Shown here: positions 1 to 12,960 of the stretch, piece by piece
How the letters are laid out: each line of letters starts with the position of its first letter
How positions within the stretch are numbered: position 1 is the first letter of the stretch
NCBI GenBank assembly: GCA_029783825.1
Contig: JAREIK010011463.1
Location: 37,587-101,586 of the forward strand
Reading direction: 5' to 3'
Length of the DNA stretch: 64,000 nucleotides
From: Sapria himalayana
Taxonomy: Eukaryota > Streptophyta > Magnoliopsida > Malpighiales > Rafflesiaceae
Program-made: the position numbers and the translations under genes
The notes under the pieces: generated by a model
Told to the model about the DNA's origin: nothing
The model's database searches: none
What the model saw: the letters and a program-made list of their open reading frames with translations, nothing else

Positions 1-3000
1 TCGATTTATTTTGTAATTATTATTTATATATAAATAAACAAATAAATAATTAAAATTAATATTTAAAATTATAATGAAAAAAAATGAGATTTAATATTTA
101 TCATTTAGGGATGCTATTTTAATTTAAATTAGATCTGTCTCACTAATAATTTATTTTGTAATTAATATTTTATAAAAATAAACTGATAAATAATTAAAAT
201 AAAAATTTAAAATTATACTGAATACAAATTAAAACGAGATTTATTAATTATTATTAATGTTTACCAGTTTAAAGGTTTAAGTATTTAAAAGTTTTATCAT
301 TTAGGAGTTTAGCGATGTATGTTTTTAGGCATTTAGTGGTTTATAGGTTTTATTTAAACAATGAAATAACATAAAAAATATTTTTGATATTTTTTCACAT
401 TTTCGCATTTTATTCAAAAATTTATTTTTAAATTTTTTTTAAAATGTGAATATAATATTTAGTAATAATAATCATTATAATTATATATAATATAAACTAA
501 ATATAAACAATTTTATTTATAGATATGATATCAATTATCAAAAAATAAATTAATATGCTATTATTAATATGATAGATATAAATTAAAATATATTTAAAAA
601 ACCTAAAATGATTCAAAAACAATGTAAAATTTATTACTAAATAATAATTTTTTTTAGTTTTTGCTTCTTTTTATAAGCTTATATATTTTTTTGTTGAAAA
701 ATAAATTATTTAAATTATATTTGTATCACTCATAATTTATTTTGTAATTAATATTTCAATATATTATTTAAATTATATTTAAGGTTTACGAGTTTAAAGG
801 TTTACGTATTTAGGGGCTTCGGGGTTTAGGAGTTTAAAGATTTATGTGTTTAGGCATTTAATGGTTTATGAGTTTTATTTAAACATTGATATAACAAAAA
901 ATTTATTTTTGTTATTTTTTATCATTTTTGAAGGTTATAACCTTTGAAAATATAACAATTTTTAAATTTTTTTAATATGTGAATACTATATTTAGTTATG
1001 ATAATCTTAATAATTATATATCATGTAAATTCAATAAAAACAATTATATTTATAGATATTATATTAATGATCAAAAAATAAATTACTAAACTATTATTAA
1101 TAAGAAAGATTTTATTTAAAATATATTTTCAAAGCATAAATATATTAAAAATCAAAGTAAAATATATTACTAAATAACAATTTATTTGATCTTTTGCTTC
1201 TTTTTATAAGTTTATATTTTTTTTATAAAAAGTAAATTATTTAAATTATATTTGTCTTCCTCATAATTTATTTTTAATTTATAATTCAATAAAAATAAAC
1301 TAATAAATAATTAAAATGAATATTAAAATTATAATGAATATAAATAAAAATGAGATTTATGATTAATTATATAGGATAAACTAGTTTAATGGTTTAATTA
1401 TTTAGGTGTTTCGGGGTTTAGTGATTTAAGTGTTTAGGCCTTTAGTGATTTATAGTTTTTATTTAAAGAATGAAAAAATAAAAAATTTAATTTTTTTTAA
1501 TTTTTGAAGGTTATAACCTTTGAAAATATAATAATTTTTAATTTTTTTAAAATGTGAATATAATATTTAGTTATAATAATCTTAATAATTATGTATAATG
1601 TAAACTCAATGTAAATAATTTTATTAATATATATTATAATAAGTTTCAATAAAAAATTAATAAACTATTATTAATAAGAATGATATAAATTAAAATATAA
1701 TTACAAAATTTAAAATGATTCAAAATAAAAATAAAATATATTACTAAATAATAAATTTTTTATTTAAAATTTGCCTCTTTTTATAAGTATATAATTTTTT
1801 TTTGATGAAAATTATATTATTTAAATTAGATATCTCTGACTAATAATTTATTTTGTATTTAATATTTCTATAAACATAAACTGATAAATAATTAAAATAA
1901 AAATTTAAAATTATACTTAATAAAAATTAAATTGAGATTTATGATTTTTTATTAATGTATACATGTTTAATCATTTAAGTATTTAGAGATTTTGTCATTT
2001 AGGAGTTTAGCAATTTATATTTTTAGGCATTTAGTGGTTTATTGGTTTTATTTAAACAATAAATAACAAAAAAAAATTGTACTTTTTTCTCATTTTCATA
2101 GGTTATAACCTTTGAAAATATAATAATATTTAAAATTTTTTGAAATGTGAATACAATATTTAGTCTTTTTAATATTAATAATTATAAATCTTATAAATTC
2201 AATATAAACATTTTATTGATAGATAATATAATAATTATCAAAAATTAAATTAATATACTATTAATAATAAGATAGATATTAATTAAAAAATATTTACAAT
2301 ACCCAAATCGAGTCAAGATTAAACTATAATAAATTACTATATAATAATTTTTAATTTTTGAATTTTTACTTCTTTTATAAGTGTATAATATTTTTTTTGA
2401 TTAAAAATAAATTATTTAAATTATATTTGTCGCACTCATAATTTATTTTGTCATTAATATTTTATAAAAATAAACTAATTTATTTTAAAATAAATATTTA
2501 AAATTATAATAAATAAAATAAAAATTAGGTTTATTAATTATTAAGTAGTATATAGAGGTTTAAAGGTTTATGTATTTTGGAGTTTACTGATTTAACTCTA
2601 TATGCATTATGTGGTTTATATGTTTTATTTAAAAATAAAATAACAAAAAATTATTTTTGTTATTTTTTATATTTCAAAGGTTATAACCTTTGAAAATATA
2701 AAAATTTTAAAACTTTTTTCAAAAGTGAATACAATTTTTACTTATAATAACTATTAAATTAATATATTATATAAATTCAATATAAATATATTTATTGATA
2801 AATATTCTAATAATGATCAAAAAATAAATTAATAATCTATTATTAATAAGTTAGATATCAATTAAAATGTAATTACAAAAACCTAAAATGATTCAGAACA
2901 AAGAAAAATATATTACTATATAATATTTTTTGTTTTTAATTTTTTCTTCTTTATTAAGTTTATCTATATTTTTTTGTGGAAAAATAATTTATATAAATTA

Positions 3001-3515
3001 TATTTGTATAACTTATAATTTATTTTGTAATTAATATATTTATAAAAATAAACAAATAAATAATTAAAATGAATATTTAAAATTATAATGAAAAAAATAA
3101 AATGAGATTTATTATTTATTATTTAGGATATATATGTTTAAAAAATTTATCTATTTAGGGATTTCGAGATTTAGATGCTATTGATTTAAGTATTTAGGCA
3201 TTTAATGGTTTATAGGTTTTTATCAAACAATTAAATAACAAAAAATTTATTTTTGATATTTTTTCAAATTTTCAAAGTTTATAACATTTGAAAATATAAT
3301 AATTTTAAAATTTTTTAAAAATGTGAATACAATATTTAGTAATAATAAATATTATTACTATATATAATATAAACTAAATATAAACAATTTTATTGATAGA
3401 TATTATATCAATTATCAAAAAATAAATGATTAAACTATAATTAAAATGATAGATATAAATTAAAATATAATTAAAAAACCTAAAATGATTAAAAATCAAA
3501 GTAAAATTTATTACT
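1..3515 (+). repeat. A+T-rich satellite block, G-rich tracts on + strand (left arm of palindrome)
   Basis: About six monomers of one A+T-rich satellite. The dyad core GGTTATAACC marks the phase at 933, 1509, 2101 and 2679, giving spacings of 576, 592 and 578 bp; a degenerate copy lies near 3286, and in the first monomer (around 400) the core is lost. Octamer tracts with TTTAGG-like words lie at about 255-350, 785-870, 1385-1460, 1965-2045, 2550-2625 and 3125-3215. There is no open reading frame of note, no codon structure and no RNA gene that I can see. This block is mirrored almost base for base by 3523-7023. Confidence 0.93.
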
Positions 3516-3522
3516 AATAATA

Positions 3523-6500
3523 AGTAATAAATTTTACTTTGATTTTTAATCATTTAGGTTTTTAATTATATTTTAATTTATATCTATCATTTTAATTATA
3601 GTTTAATCATTTATTTTTTGATAATTGATATAATATCTATCAATAAAATTGTTTATATTTAGTTTATATTATATATAGTAATAATATTTATTATTACTAA
3701 ATATTGTATTCACATTTTTAAAAAATTTTAAAATTATTATATTTTCAAATGTTATAAACTTTGAAAATTTGAAAAAATATCAAAAATAAATTTTTTGTTA
3801 TTTAATTGTTTGATAAAAACCTATAAACCATTAAATGCCTAAATACTTAAATCAAGCATCTAAATCTCGAAATCCCTAAATAGATAAATTTTTTAAACAT
3901 ATATATCCTAAATAATAAATAATAAATCTCATTTTTATTTTTTTCATTATAATTTTAAATATTCATTTAATTATTTATTGTTTATTTTTATAAATATATT
4001 AATTACAAAATAAATTATAAGTTATACAAATATAATTTATATAAATTATTTTCCACAAAAAAATATAGATAAACTTAATAAAAGAGAAAAAAATTAAAAA
4101 CAAAAAAATATTATATAGTAATATATTTTTCTTTGTTCTGAATCATTTTAGGTTTTGTAATTACATTTTAATTGATATCTAACTTATTAATAATAGATTA
4201 TTAATTTATTTTTTGATCATTATTAGAATATTTATCAATAAATATATTTATATTGAATTTATATAATATATAATTTAATAGTTATTATAAGTAAAAATTG
4301 TATTCACTTTTGAGAAAAATTTTAAAATTTTTATATTTTCAAAGGTTATAACCTTTGAAAATATAAAAAATAACAAAAATAAATTTTTTGTTATTTTATA
4401 TTTTAAATAAAACATATAAAACCACATAATGCATATAGAGTTAATCAGTAAACTCCAAATACATAAACCTTTAAACCTCTATATACTACTTAATAATTAA
4501 TAAATCTAATTTTTATTTTATTTATTATAATTTTAAATATTATTTTAAAATAAATTAGTTTATTTTTATAAAATATTTATGACAAAATAAATTATGAGTG
4601 CGACAAATATAATTTAAATAATTTATTTTTAATCAAAAAAAATATATACGCTTATAAAAGAAGTAAAAATTCAAAATTAAAAATTATTATATAGTAATTT
4701 ATTATAGTTTAATCTGAACTCGATTTGGGTATTGTAAATATTTTTTAATTAATATCTATCTTATTATTAATAGTATATTAATTTAATTTTTGATAATTAT
4801 TATATTATCTATCAATAAAATTGTTTATATTGAATTTATAAGATTTATAATATTAATATTAAAAAGACTAAATATTGTATTCACATTTCAAAAATTTTAA
4901 ATATTATTATATTTTCAAAGGTTATAACCTATGAAATGAGAAAAATTACCAATTTTTTTTTTGTTATTTTATTGTTTAAATAAAACCAATAAACCACTAA
5001 ATGCCTAAAAATATAAATTGCTAAACTCCTAAATGAAAAAATCTCTAAATACTTAAATGATTAAACATGTATACATTAATAAAAAATCATAAATCTCAAT
5101 TTAATTTTTATTAAGTATAATTTTAAATTTTATTTTAATTATTTATCAGTTATTTTTATAGAAATATTTAATTACAAAATAAATTATGTAGTCAGACATA
5201 TCTAATTTAAATAATATATTTTTCATCAAAAAAAATATATATCCTTATAAAAAGAGGCAAAATTTAAATAAAAATTTATTATTTAGTAATATATTTTATT
5301 TTTATTTGAATCATTTAGATTTTGTAATTATATTTTAATTTATATCATTCTTATTAATAATAGTTTATTAATTTTTATTGAACTTATTATAATATCTATT
5401 AATAAAATTATTTACATTGAGTTTACATTATACATAATTATTAAGATTATTATAACTAAATATTATATTCCATTTTAAAAAAACTAAAATTATTATATTT
5501 TCAAAGGTTATAACCTTCAAAAATTAAAAAAAATCAAAAAGTTAATATTTTATTATTTTCATTCTTTAAATAAAAACTATAAATCACTAAAGGCCTAAAC
5601 ACTTAAATCACTAAACCCCGAAACACCTAAATAATTAAACCATTAAACTAGTTTATCCTATATAATTAATCATAAATCTCATTTTTATTTGTATTCATTA
5701 TAATTTTAATATTCATTTTAATTATTTATAGTTTATTTTTATTGAATTATAAATTAAAATAAATTATGAGGAAGACAAATATAATTTAAATAATTTACTT
5801 TTAATAAAAAAAATATAAACTTATAAAAAGAAGCAAAACATCAAATAAATTGTTATTTAGTAAGATATTTTACTTTGATTTTGAATAAATTTATGCTTTG
5901 AAAATATATTTTAAATAAAATCTTTCTTATTAATAATAGTTTAGTAATTTATTTTTTGATCATTATATAATATCTATAATATAATTGTTTTTATTGAATT
6001 TACATGATATATAATTATTAAGATTATCATAACTAAATAAGTATTCACATATTAAAAAAATTTAAAAATTGTATATTTTCAAAGGTTATAACCTTCAAAA
6101 ATATAAAAAAATAACAAAAAAAACTTTTTGTTATATCATTGTTTAAATAAAACTTATAACCATTAAATGCCTAAACACATAAATCTCGAAACTCCTAAAC
6201 CCCGAAGCCCCTAAATACTTAAACCTTTAAACTCGTAAACCTTAAATATAATTTAAATAATATATTGAAATATTAATTACAAAATAAATTATGAGTGATA
6301 CAAATTTTAATTTAAATAATTTATTTTTCATCAAAAAATATATAAGCTTATAAAAAGAAGCAAAAACTAAAAAAAAATTATTATTTAGTAATAAATTTTA
6401 CATTGTTTTGAATCATTTTAGGTTTTTTAAATATATTTTAATTTATATCTATCATATTAATAATAACATATTAATTTATTTTTTGATAATTGATATCATA

Positions 6501-8443
6501 TCTATAAATAAAATTGTTTATATTTAGTTTATATTATATATAATTATAATGATTAATATTACTAAATATTATATTCACATTTTAAAAAAATTTAAAAATA
6601 AATTTTTAAATAAAATGCGAAAATGTGAAAAAATATCAAAAATATTTTTTATGTTATTTCATTGTTTAAATAAAACCTAGTAAACCACTAAATGCCTAAA
6701 AACATACATCGCTAAACTCCTAAATGACAAAACTTTTAAATACTTAAACCTTTAAACTGGTAAACATTAATAATAATTAATAAATCTCATTTTAATTTGT
6801 ATTCAGTATAATTTTAAATTTTTAATTTAATTATTTATCAGTTTATTTTTATAAAAATATTAATTACAAAATAAATTATTAGTGAGACAGATCTAATTTA
6901 AATTAAATAGCATCCCTAAATAATAAATAATTAAATCTCATTTTTTTCATTATAATTTTAAATATTAATTTTAATTATTTATTTGTTTATTTATATATAA
7001 ATAATAATTACAAAATAAATTGAGCTAGACAAAAATTATTTATATAAATTATTTTTCATCAAAAAATTATAGATGAACTTTTTAAAAGAAAAAAATTTCA
7101 AAAAAAAATTATTATATAGTAATATATTTTGCTTTGCTTCTGAATCATTTTAGGTTTTGTAATTATATTTAATTGATATCTATCTTATTAATAATAGATT
7201 ATTAAATATTTTTTTGATCATTATTAGAATATTTATCAAAAAAATTGTTTATATTGAATTTACTTGATATATAATTATAAAGATTATTATAACTAAATAT
7301 TATATTTACATTAGAAAATAATTTAAAAATTATTATATTTTTAAAGGTTATCATCTTTGAAAATGAGATAAAATCACAAAAATAAATTTTTTGTATTTAT
7401 TGTTTATATAAAACCTATAAACTACTAAATGCCTAAATGCTTAAATCATTAAACTCCTAAATTCCAAAACCCCAAAACCCAAAAACCCTTAAATACTTAA
7501 ACATTTAAACCATCTTTAAAGGTTTAAGTATTTATAAATAATATATAAATATCTATCAATAAATAATAGTTTATTAATTGATTTTTTGATCATTATTATA
7601 TTTATATATATATTTAGTTTATTAATATCTATCAATAAAATTGTTTATTTTAATATACTGATATATAATTATTAAGTTTATTATAACTAAATATTGTATT
7701 CACATTAAAAAAAAATTAAAAAATTATTATATTTATAAAGGTTATAACCATCAAAATTGATAAAAAATTTGAAAAATAATTTTTTTGCTATTTCATTATT
7801 TAAATAAAAATTATAAACTACTAAATGCCTATACAGTTAAATCACTAAACTCTTAAACTCCTAAATACTTAAACCATTAAATTGGTATACCCTAAATAAT
7901 TAATCATAAATCTCATTTTTATTTGTATTCATTATAATTTTAATATTCATTTTAATTATTTATTAGTTTATTTTTATAGAAATATTAATTGCAAAATAAA
8001 ATTATGAATGAGATAAAAATAATTTAAATAATTTATCTTCATCAAAAAATTTATAAGCTTATAAAAAGAATCAAAAATTTAAAAATAAAAAATTATTATT
8101 TAGTAATATATTTTACTTTGATTTTGAATCGTTTTAGGTAATGAAAATATATTTTAATTAATATCTATCTTATTAATAATAGTTTATAAATCTATTTTAT
8201 GATCAGTATTATAATATCGATCAATAAAATTATTTATATTGAATTTACATGATATTTAATTTTTATGATTATTATAATTAAATATTGTATTAACATCTGA
8301 AAAAAAATTAAAAATTATAATATTTTCAATGGTTATAACCTTGAAAATCAGAAAAAAATAATAAAAATAATTTATTTGTTATTTAATTATTTAAATAAAC
8401 CTATAAACCACAAAATACCTAAATACTTAAATTACTAAACTCC
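3523..8443 (-). repeat. Satellite block, inverted orientation
   Basis: The same satellite as 1-3515 but with G-rich tracts on the minus strand, so they read as CCTAAA-like words on +. Dyad cores lie near 3751 (degenerate), 4344, 4920, 5506, 6084, 7346 (degenerate), 7740 and 8331. Spacing is about 575-595 bp, apart from a shortened step of about 394 bp between 7346 and 7740 caused by an internal deletion and rejoining around 7500-7560. Monomer types by octamer tract run H (3840), F (4430), E (5000), D (5590), C (6160), E' (6680) and truncated G (6890). From 7024 on the sequence is no longer part of the palindrome. No genes seen. Confidence 0.92.
4328..4369. repeat. 42-bp perfect palindrome (satellite dyad element, extended)
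   Basis: Centred on the GGTTATAACC core at 4344-4353, every base from 4328 to 4369 pairs with its mirror position (sum 8697). Ordinary F-type monomers have a perfect dyad of about 32 bp here. In this one the flanks TTTTTATA and TATAAAAA extend it. Confidence 0.9.
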
Positions 8444-8804
8444 TTGACCCTGATATTGCTGCACCACACACACATAGCGACGGACCATAGTACACACATG
8501 CACATATTCTTGTCCATTTTGGAGTAGCATTTAGAGGGGCCGGCAAGTCCTGGAAGCAGCCAGAAGTATGGGCCACCATCTTGTAGAGGGTCCCACTAAC
8601 AAACTGGGAATGCCAGGTAATTTTAGTTGTATTCGTATGCTTGGAATTATTAGGGATTTTTTTTTATGTATTTTATGCATAGAATCATTAAGGTGCATAG
8701 GATTTGGTGCGCTAGCCTAAATTAGTTAGCTTTTTAGTCTCTTGTAAGTTATGTGCCTAAAAGATAAATAAAGTGTGTATTTTCCGAAAAAAAAACAAAA
8801 AAAA
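8444..8804 (+). pseudogene. Retrocopy-like transcript 3' end with poly(A) tail
   Basis: This segment ends with an AATAAA signal at 8767-8772, then TTTTCCG, then an A-rich run at 8787-8804 broken by a single C. A polyadenylation hexamer followed about 15 nt later by a genomic poly(A) tract is the usual mark of a reverse-transcribed mRNA or non-LTR element 3' end. Upstream, 8444-8630 is G+C-richer than the surroundings and gives a short stop-terminated frame with no motif I recognise. The parent transcript is unknown. A genuine gene end followed by chance A-richness is less likely but possible. Confidence 0.45.
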
Positions 8805-8870
8805 CCATAAACCTTAAACCTTAAACTTTAAATCCTAAACTTTAAACCAAAAACTATAACCCTAATCCAT
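8803..8870 (-). repeat. Degenerate 7-bp telomere-like run
   Basis: Directly after the poly(A) the sequence runs in 7-bp register as ACCATAA, ACCTTAA, ACCTTAA, ACTTTAA, ATCCTAA, ACTTTAA, ACCAAAA, ACTATAA, CCCTAAT. These are variants of the plant telomeric heptamer CCCTAAA. The 7-bp register differs from the 8-bp register of the satellite tracts, so this is probably a separate interstitial telomere-like remnant. Confidence 0.5.
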
Positions 8871-9549
8871 TACGCCATAAATCGTAAATCTCATGTTTTG
8901 CACTTTTATAATCAAATGACTTAGTGTTAAATTTAAATTGAAATTCACAACTTTTAGGAATGTCATAGATTTATCTTTTTGTATATGTAACACAAAGTCA
9001 TGACTCAATGGGTGTGTTATGGATTCAGTCTCTTTCTTACTTTAGCTTATTGTAGCATTAGCAATGGTCATGATTATATATTTTGTCTCTAGAACGCAAA
9101 ATCATATCGATTACAATATGCCATAACTTGTGTCTCTCTGTTAAACATATTGTTATGGCACTAAGAATGATCATGAATACATATTTAATCACTATAATAC
9201 TGGGTCACAGTATTGGATATGACCAGAGCTTGCTCATTTTATCTTTATATTTCAAAGTCATTGCACTAGAAATGAATGTAACTTTGGACAATCCTCAAGA
9301 GCAATTGTCATGACCCTAGAAATAGTTAAAGCTCGAGTACTACTCTTTATAACTTTCTATAGCTAAAATTCTTCGGATTTGAATTATCACTATGGCTTTT
9401 TCCTTTATTTGTGACCTCAAGTGTCAATATGCAATACTAATAGTTTGAGCAATGATTAAAACCTTTTATACCTTTGAATATGATTCATTTACACCTTTTT
9501 GGGTATTTGAGCTTGTATACATAACTCATTTAATATAAAAAGAAAAAAT

Positions 9550-9985
9550 GATACTTTTCATATCAATGAGGATATAAAAAAAGGCTTAGGCATGCTAATA
9601 AAATAATTTTTTTGATTCTTGGTTGAAAGAGATACAATCTTCTTGCCCTACTCAAACCTGCCCTGGGGCTAGTTTGTTCTAATAGGCTACAAGGTGGTTA
9701 TTTTTTTAGAGGAGAACTATGTTTTAAAAAAATTTCTTTGATGAGAGATATTTTAGAAGAAATTACAATAATCAATATGAATAGCATCCTCAACAACTAG
9801 CTATCTCAACACATATGGGTACAACTTTGGTTAGTCTGTAGCATACATTAGTCAAAATTTCCTTTGATAACCCAGTGATACAACATCAATATGATGAGAA
9901 CATAATAGAGATATAGTAATTTAATTATTTTGGTTAGAGCTTTAGCAATAATTCTAGAATTGAGAGAGGAACAAATAAATTATTT
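9550..9985 (+). repeat. Dispersed repeat, copy 1 (also at 21193-21640)
   Basis: From GATACTTTTCATAT onward, 436 bp match 21193-21640 in the same orientation, including the words GGGGCTAGTTTGTTCTAATA and GGCTACAAGGTGG, with scattered substitutions and small indels. The satellite immediately downstream (9986-10560) also matches that after copy 2, so the copying unit included flanking satellite. Upstream the two copies differ: here it continues into the low-copy insertion. It carries no ORF or motif that I recognise. Confidence 0.85.
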
Positions 9986-12305
9986 TAATTATTCAATATA
10001 ATTTAATTATAATTTAATTATTTATCAGTTTATTTTATATAAGTATTAATTACAAAATTAATTATTAGCGAGACGATCTAATTTAACTTAAACCAGTATA
10101 TCCTAAATAATAAAGAAAAATCTATTTTTTTCATTTTAATTTTAAATATTCAAATTAATTATTTATTTGTTTATTTTATATAAATATTAATTACAAAATA
10201 AATAATGAGTTACACAATATAATTTATATAAATTATTTTTAATCAAAATAATATAGAATAAACTTTTTAAAAGAAAAAAAAATTCAAAACAACAAATTAT
10301 TACATACTAATATATTTTGCTTTGCTTCTGAATCATTTTAGGTTTTGTAATTATATTATAATTGATATCTATCCTTATTTATAATAGATCATTAATTTAT
10401 TTTTGATCATTATTAGAATATTATCAATAAAATATGTCTATATTGAATTTATATGATTATATAATATAATTATTATTATAACTAAATATTGAATTCACTT
10501 TTGAAAAAAATTTAAAAATTATTATATTTTCTAAGGTTATAACCTTTGAAAATATCAAAAAATAATAAAAATAAATTTTCTTTTTTTATTTTTTAAATAA
10601 ACCTATAAACTACTAGATGCATACATCAGTTAAATAAGTAAACTCCTAGACCCAGTAATGCCTAAATATAGTAACCATTAAACCGATATATAATACATAA
10701 TAAATAATAAATCTAATTTTTATTTCTATTTATTATAATTTTAATGATTCATTTTAATTATTTATTAGTTTATTTTTATAGAAATATTTATTACAAAATA
10801 ATAATGAGTGCGACAAATATAATTTAAATGATTTATTTTTAATGAAAAAATATATATGCACATATAAAAGAAGTAAAAAATTAAAAATTATTATACAGTA
10901 ATATATTTTACTTTAATTTTGAATCAATTTGGGATTTTTTAAAATATTTTTAATTAATTTTTATATTTTTATTAATAGTTTTTTAATTTAATTTCTAATC
11001 ATTATTATAATATCTATTAATAAAATTGTTTATATTGAATTATATGATATATAATTATTAAAATTATTATAACTAAAATATTGTATTCACATTTCAAAAA
11101 TATTAAATATTATTATATTTTCAAAGGTTAGCCTATGAAATGACAAAAAATAACAATTTTTTTTGCTATTTATTGTTTAGATAAAACCTATAAACCACTA
11201 AATGGCTAAAAACATAAATCGCTAAGCTCCTAATGACAAAACTTCTAAATACTTAAACTATAAATTGGTATACATTAAAAATAAATCATAAATCTCATTT
11301 TAATTTTTATTATGTGCAATTTTAAATTTTACTTTAATTATTTATCAGTTTATTTTTATAGAAATATTAATTAAAAAATTAATTATTAGTGAGACAGATC
11401 TCTTTTAAATATTTATTTTTTATCAAAAAAAAATATATGTGCTTATAAAAGAGGCACAATTTTTGAAACAAAATTTATTATTTTGTAATATATTTATATT
11501 CGATTTTAAATCATTTTAGTTTTTGCAATTATATTTTATTTATACCATTCTTATTAATAATAGTTTATAATTTTTTATTGACCATTATTATAATATCTAT
11601 TAATAAAATTATTTATATTTAGTTTACATTATATATAATTATTAAGAATATTATAACTAAATATTATATTTACATTTTAAAAAAATAAAAATTATTATAT
11701 TTTCAAGGTTATAACCTTCAAAAATTTAAAAAAATCAAAAAATTTAATTTTTTATTTTTTTATTCTTTAAATAAAAACTATAAATCACTAAAGTCCTAAA
11801 CACTTAATTGACTAAACCCCAAAACACCTAAATACTTAAACCATGAAACTAGTATATCCTGAATAATAAATAATAAATCTCAATTTTATTCGTATTCATT
11901 ATAATTTTAAATATTCATTTTAATTATTTATTAGTTTATTTTTATAGAATTATATATTAAAAAAAATTATTTGGAAGACCAAATATAATTTAAATAATTT
12001 ACTTTTAATAACAAAAAATATAAACTTATAAAAATAAGCAAACGTCAAAAAAATTATTATTTAGTATTATATTTTACTTTGATTTTGAATAAATTTACGT
12101 TTTGCAAATATATTTTAAAAATTATCTATCTTATTAATAATAGTTTATTAATTTGTTTTTTTTTTCATTAATATAATATTTATCAATATAATTATTTATA
12201 TTGAATTAACATGATATATAATTATTAAGATTATCATAACTAAATAGAGTATTCACATATAAAAAAAATTTAAAAATTGTTATATTTTCAAAGGTTATAA
12301 ACCTT

Positions 12306-12446
12306 TAAATGCCTAAATACATAAATCTCTAAACTCTTATAAACCATGAGAAAAAAATAACAAAAATAAATTTTTTGATAAATCATTGTTTAAATAAAAC
12401 ATATAAAGCATTAAATGCCTAAATACATAAATCTCTAAACTCTTAA
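12306..12446 (-). repeat. Short duplicated octamer tract within a C-type monomer
   Basis: A stretch starting TTAAATGCCTAAATAC and running through AATCTCTAAACTCTTA occurs at about 12306-12339 and again at about 12411-12445. The first copy is joined directly to the dyad core, which is broken there after GGTTATAA. This is a local rearrangement by duplication at short homology. Confidence 0.7.
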
Positions 12447-12834
12447 ACCCCGAAGCCCACTAAATAACTAAACCTTTAAACTCATAAACCTTAAATATAA
12501 GTTAAATAATTTATAGAAATATTAATTACAAATTAAATTACGAGTGAAAAATATTATTTAAATAATATATTTTTCAACAAATAATATATAAGCTTATATA
12601 ATAATGCAAAAACAAAAAAAATTATTATTTAGTAATAAATTTTACTTTGATTTTGAATCATTTTAGGTTTTTTAATTATATTTTAATTTATATATATCAT
12701 ATTATTAATAGTTTATTAATTTATTTTTTGATAATTGATATAATATTATCAATAAAATTGTATATATTTAGTTTATATTATATATAATTATAATGATTAT
12801 TATTACTAAATTATGTATTCACATTTTTAAAAAA

Positions 12835-12960
12835 TTTTAAAATTATTTTTAAAAACTATAATCACTAAAGTCCTAAACACATAAATCACTAAACCCCAAA
12901 ACTACGTAAACCATTAAACTAGTATATCCTAAATAATAAATATTCATTTTAATTATTTAT
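12835..12960 (-). repeat. Deletion junction between satellite monomers
   Basis: The sequence passes from AAAATTATTTTT straight into a D-type octamer tract (AAAAACTATAATCACTAAAG) without the dyad core and about 80 bp that normally lie between. The tract is then shortened and joined to ATATTCATTTTAATT. Confidence 0.65.

Larger units (their letters stand above)
1..7023. repeat. Large near-perfect inverted repeat, arms about 3.5 kb, spacer about 7 nt
   Basis: Reverse-complementing the sequence right of 3519 reproduces the sequence left of it. Position 3511 pairs with 3527 and the central 3516-3522 is the only spacer. The far ends also match: positions 4 onward pair with about 7020 downward, with a net drift of about 14 nt over 3.5 kb. 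Near the centre the arms agree for hundreds of bases, with differences that are mainly one-base changes in homopolymer or AT runs. The arms are far more alike than any two same-type monomers elsewhere in the window. The left arm is cut by the window edge, so the repeat may extend further. It is either a young natural palindrome or a fold-back read/assembly artefact. Confidence 0.92.
8444..9985. other. Low-copy insertion of unknown origin inside the satellite
   Basis: The satellite stops abruptly after ACTCCT at 8443 and resumes near 9986 with a TTCAATATAATTT-type stretch. The 1.54 kb between has far more balanced base composition. The first 360 bp look like a transcript 3' end (see 8444-8804), followed by a degenerate 7-bp telomere-like run, about 680 bp I cannot assign, and a final part (9550-9985) that recurs at 21193-21640. 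No target-site duplication or terminal inverted repeat was found, and no long ORF; the longest frame, 9083-9313 (76 codons), has no recognisable motif. It could be a captured genomic segment or part of a retroelement. Confidence 0.75.

Noticed and set aside
8803..8870. True telomere
   Set aside because: The heptamers are degenerate, short, and followed by more than 55 kb of other sequence.
9083..9313. 76-codon ORF in the low-copy insertion
   Set aside because: No domain, no upstream or downstream gene structure, and not retained in the partial second copy; probably chance.
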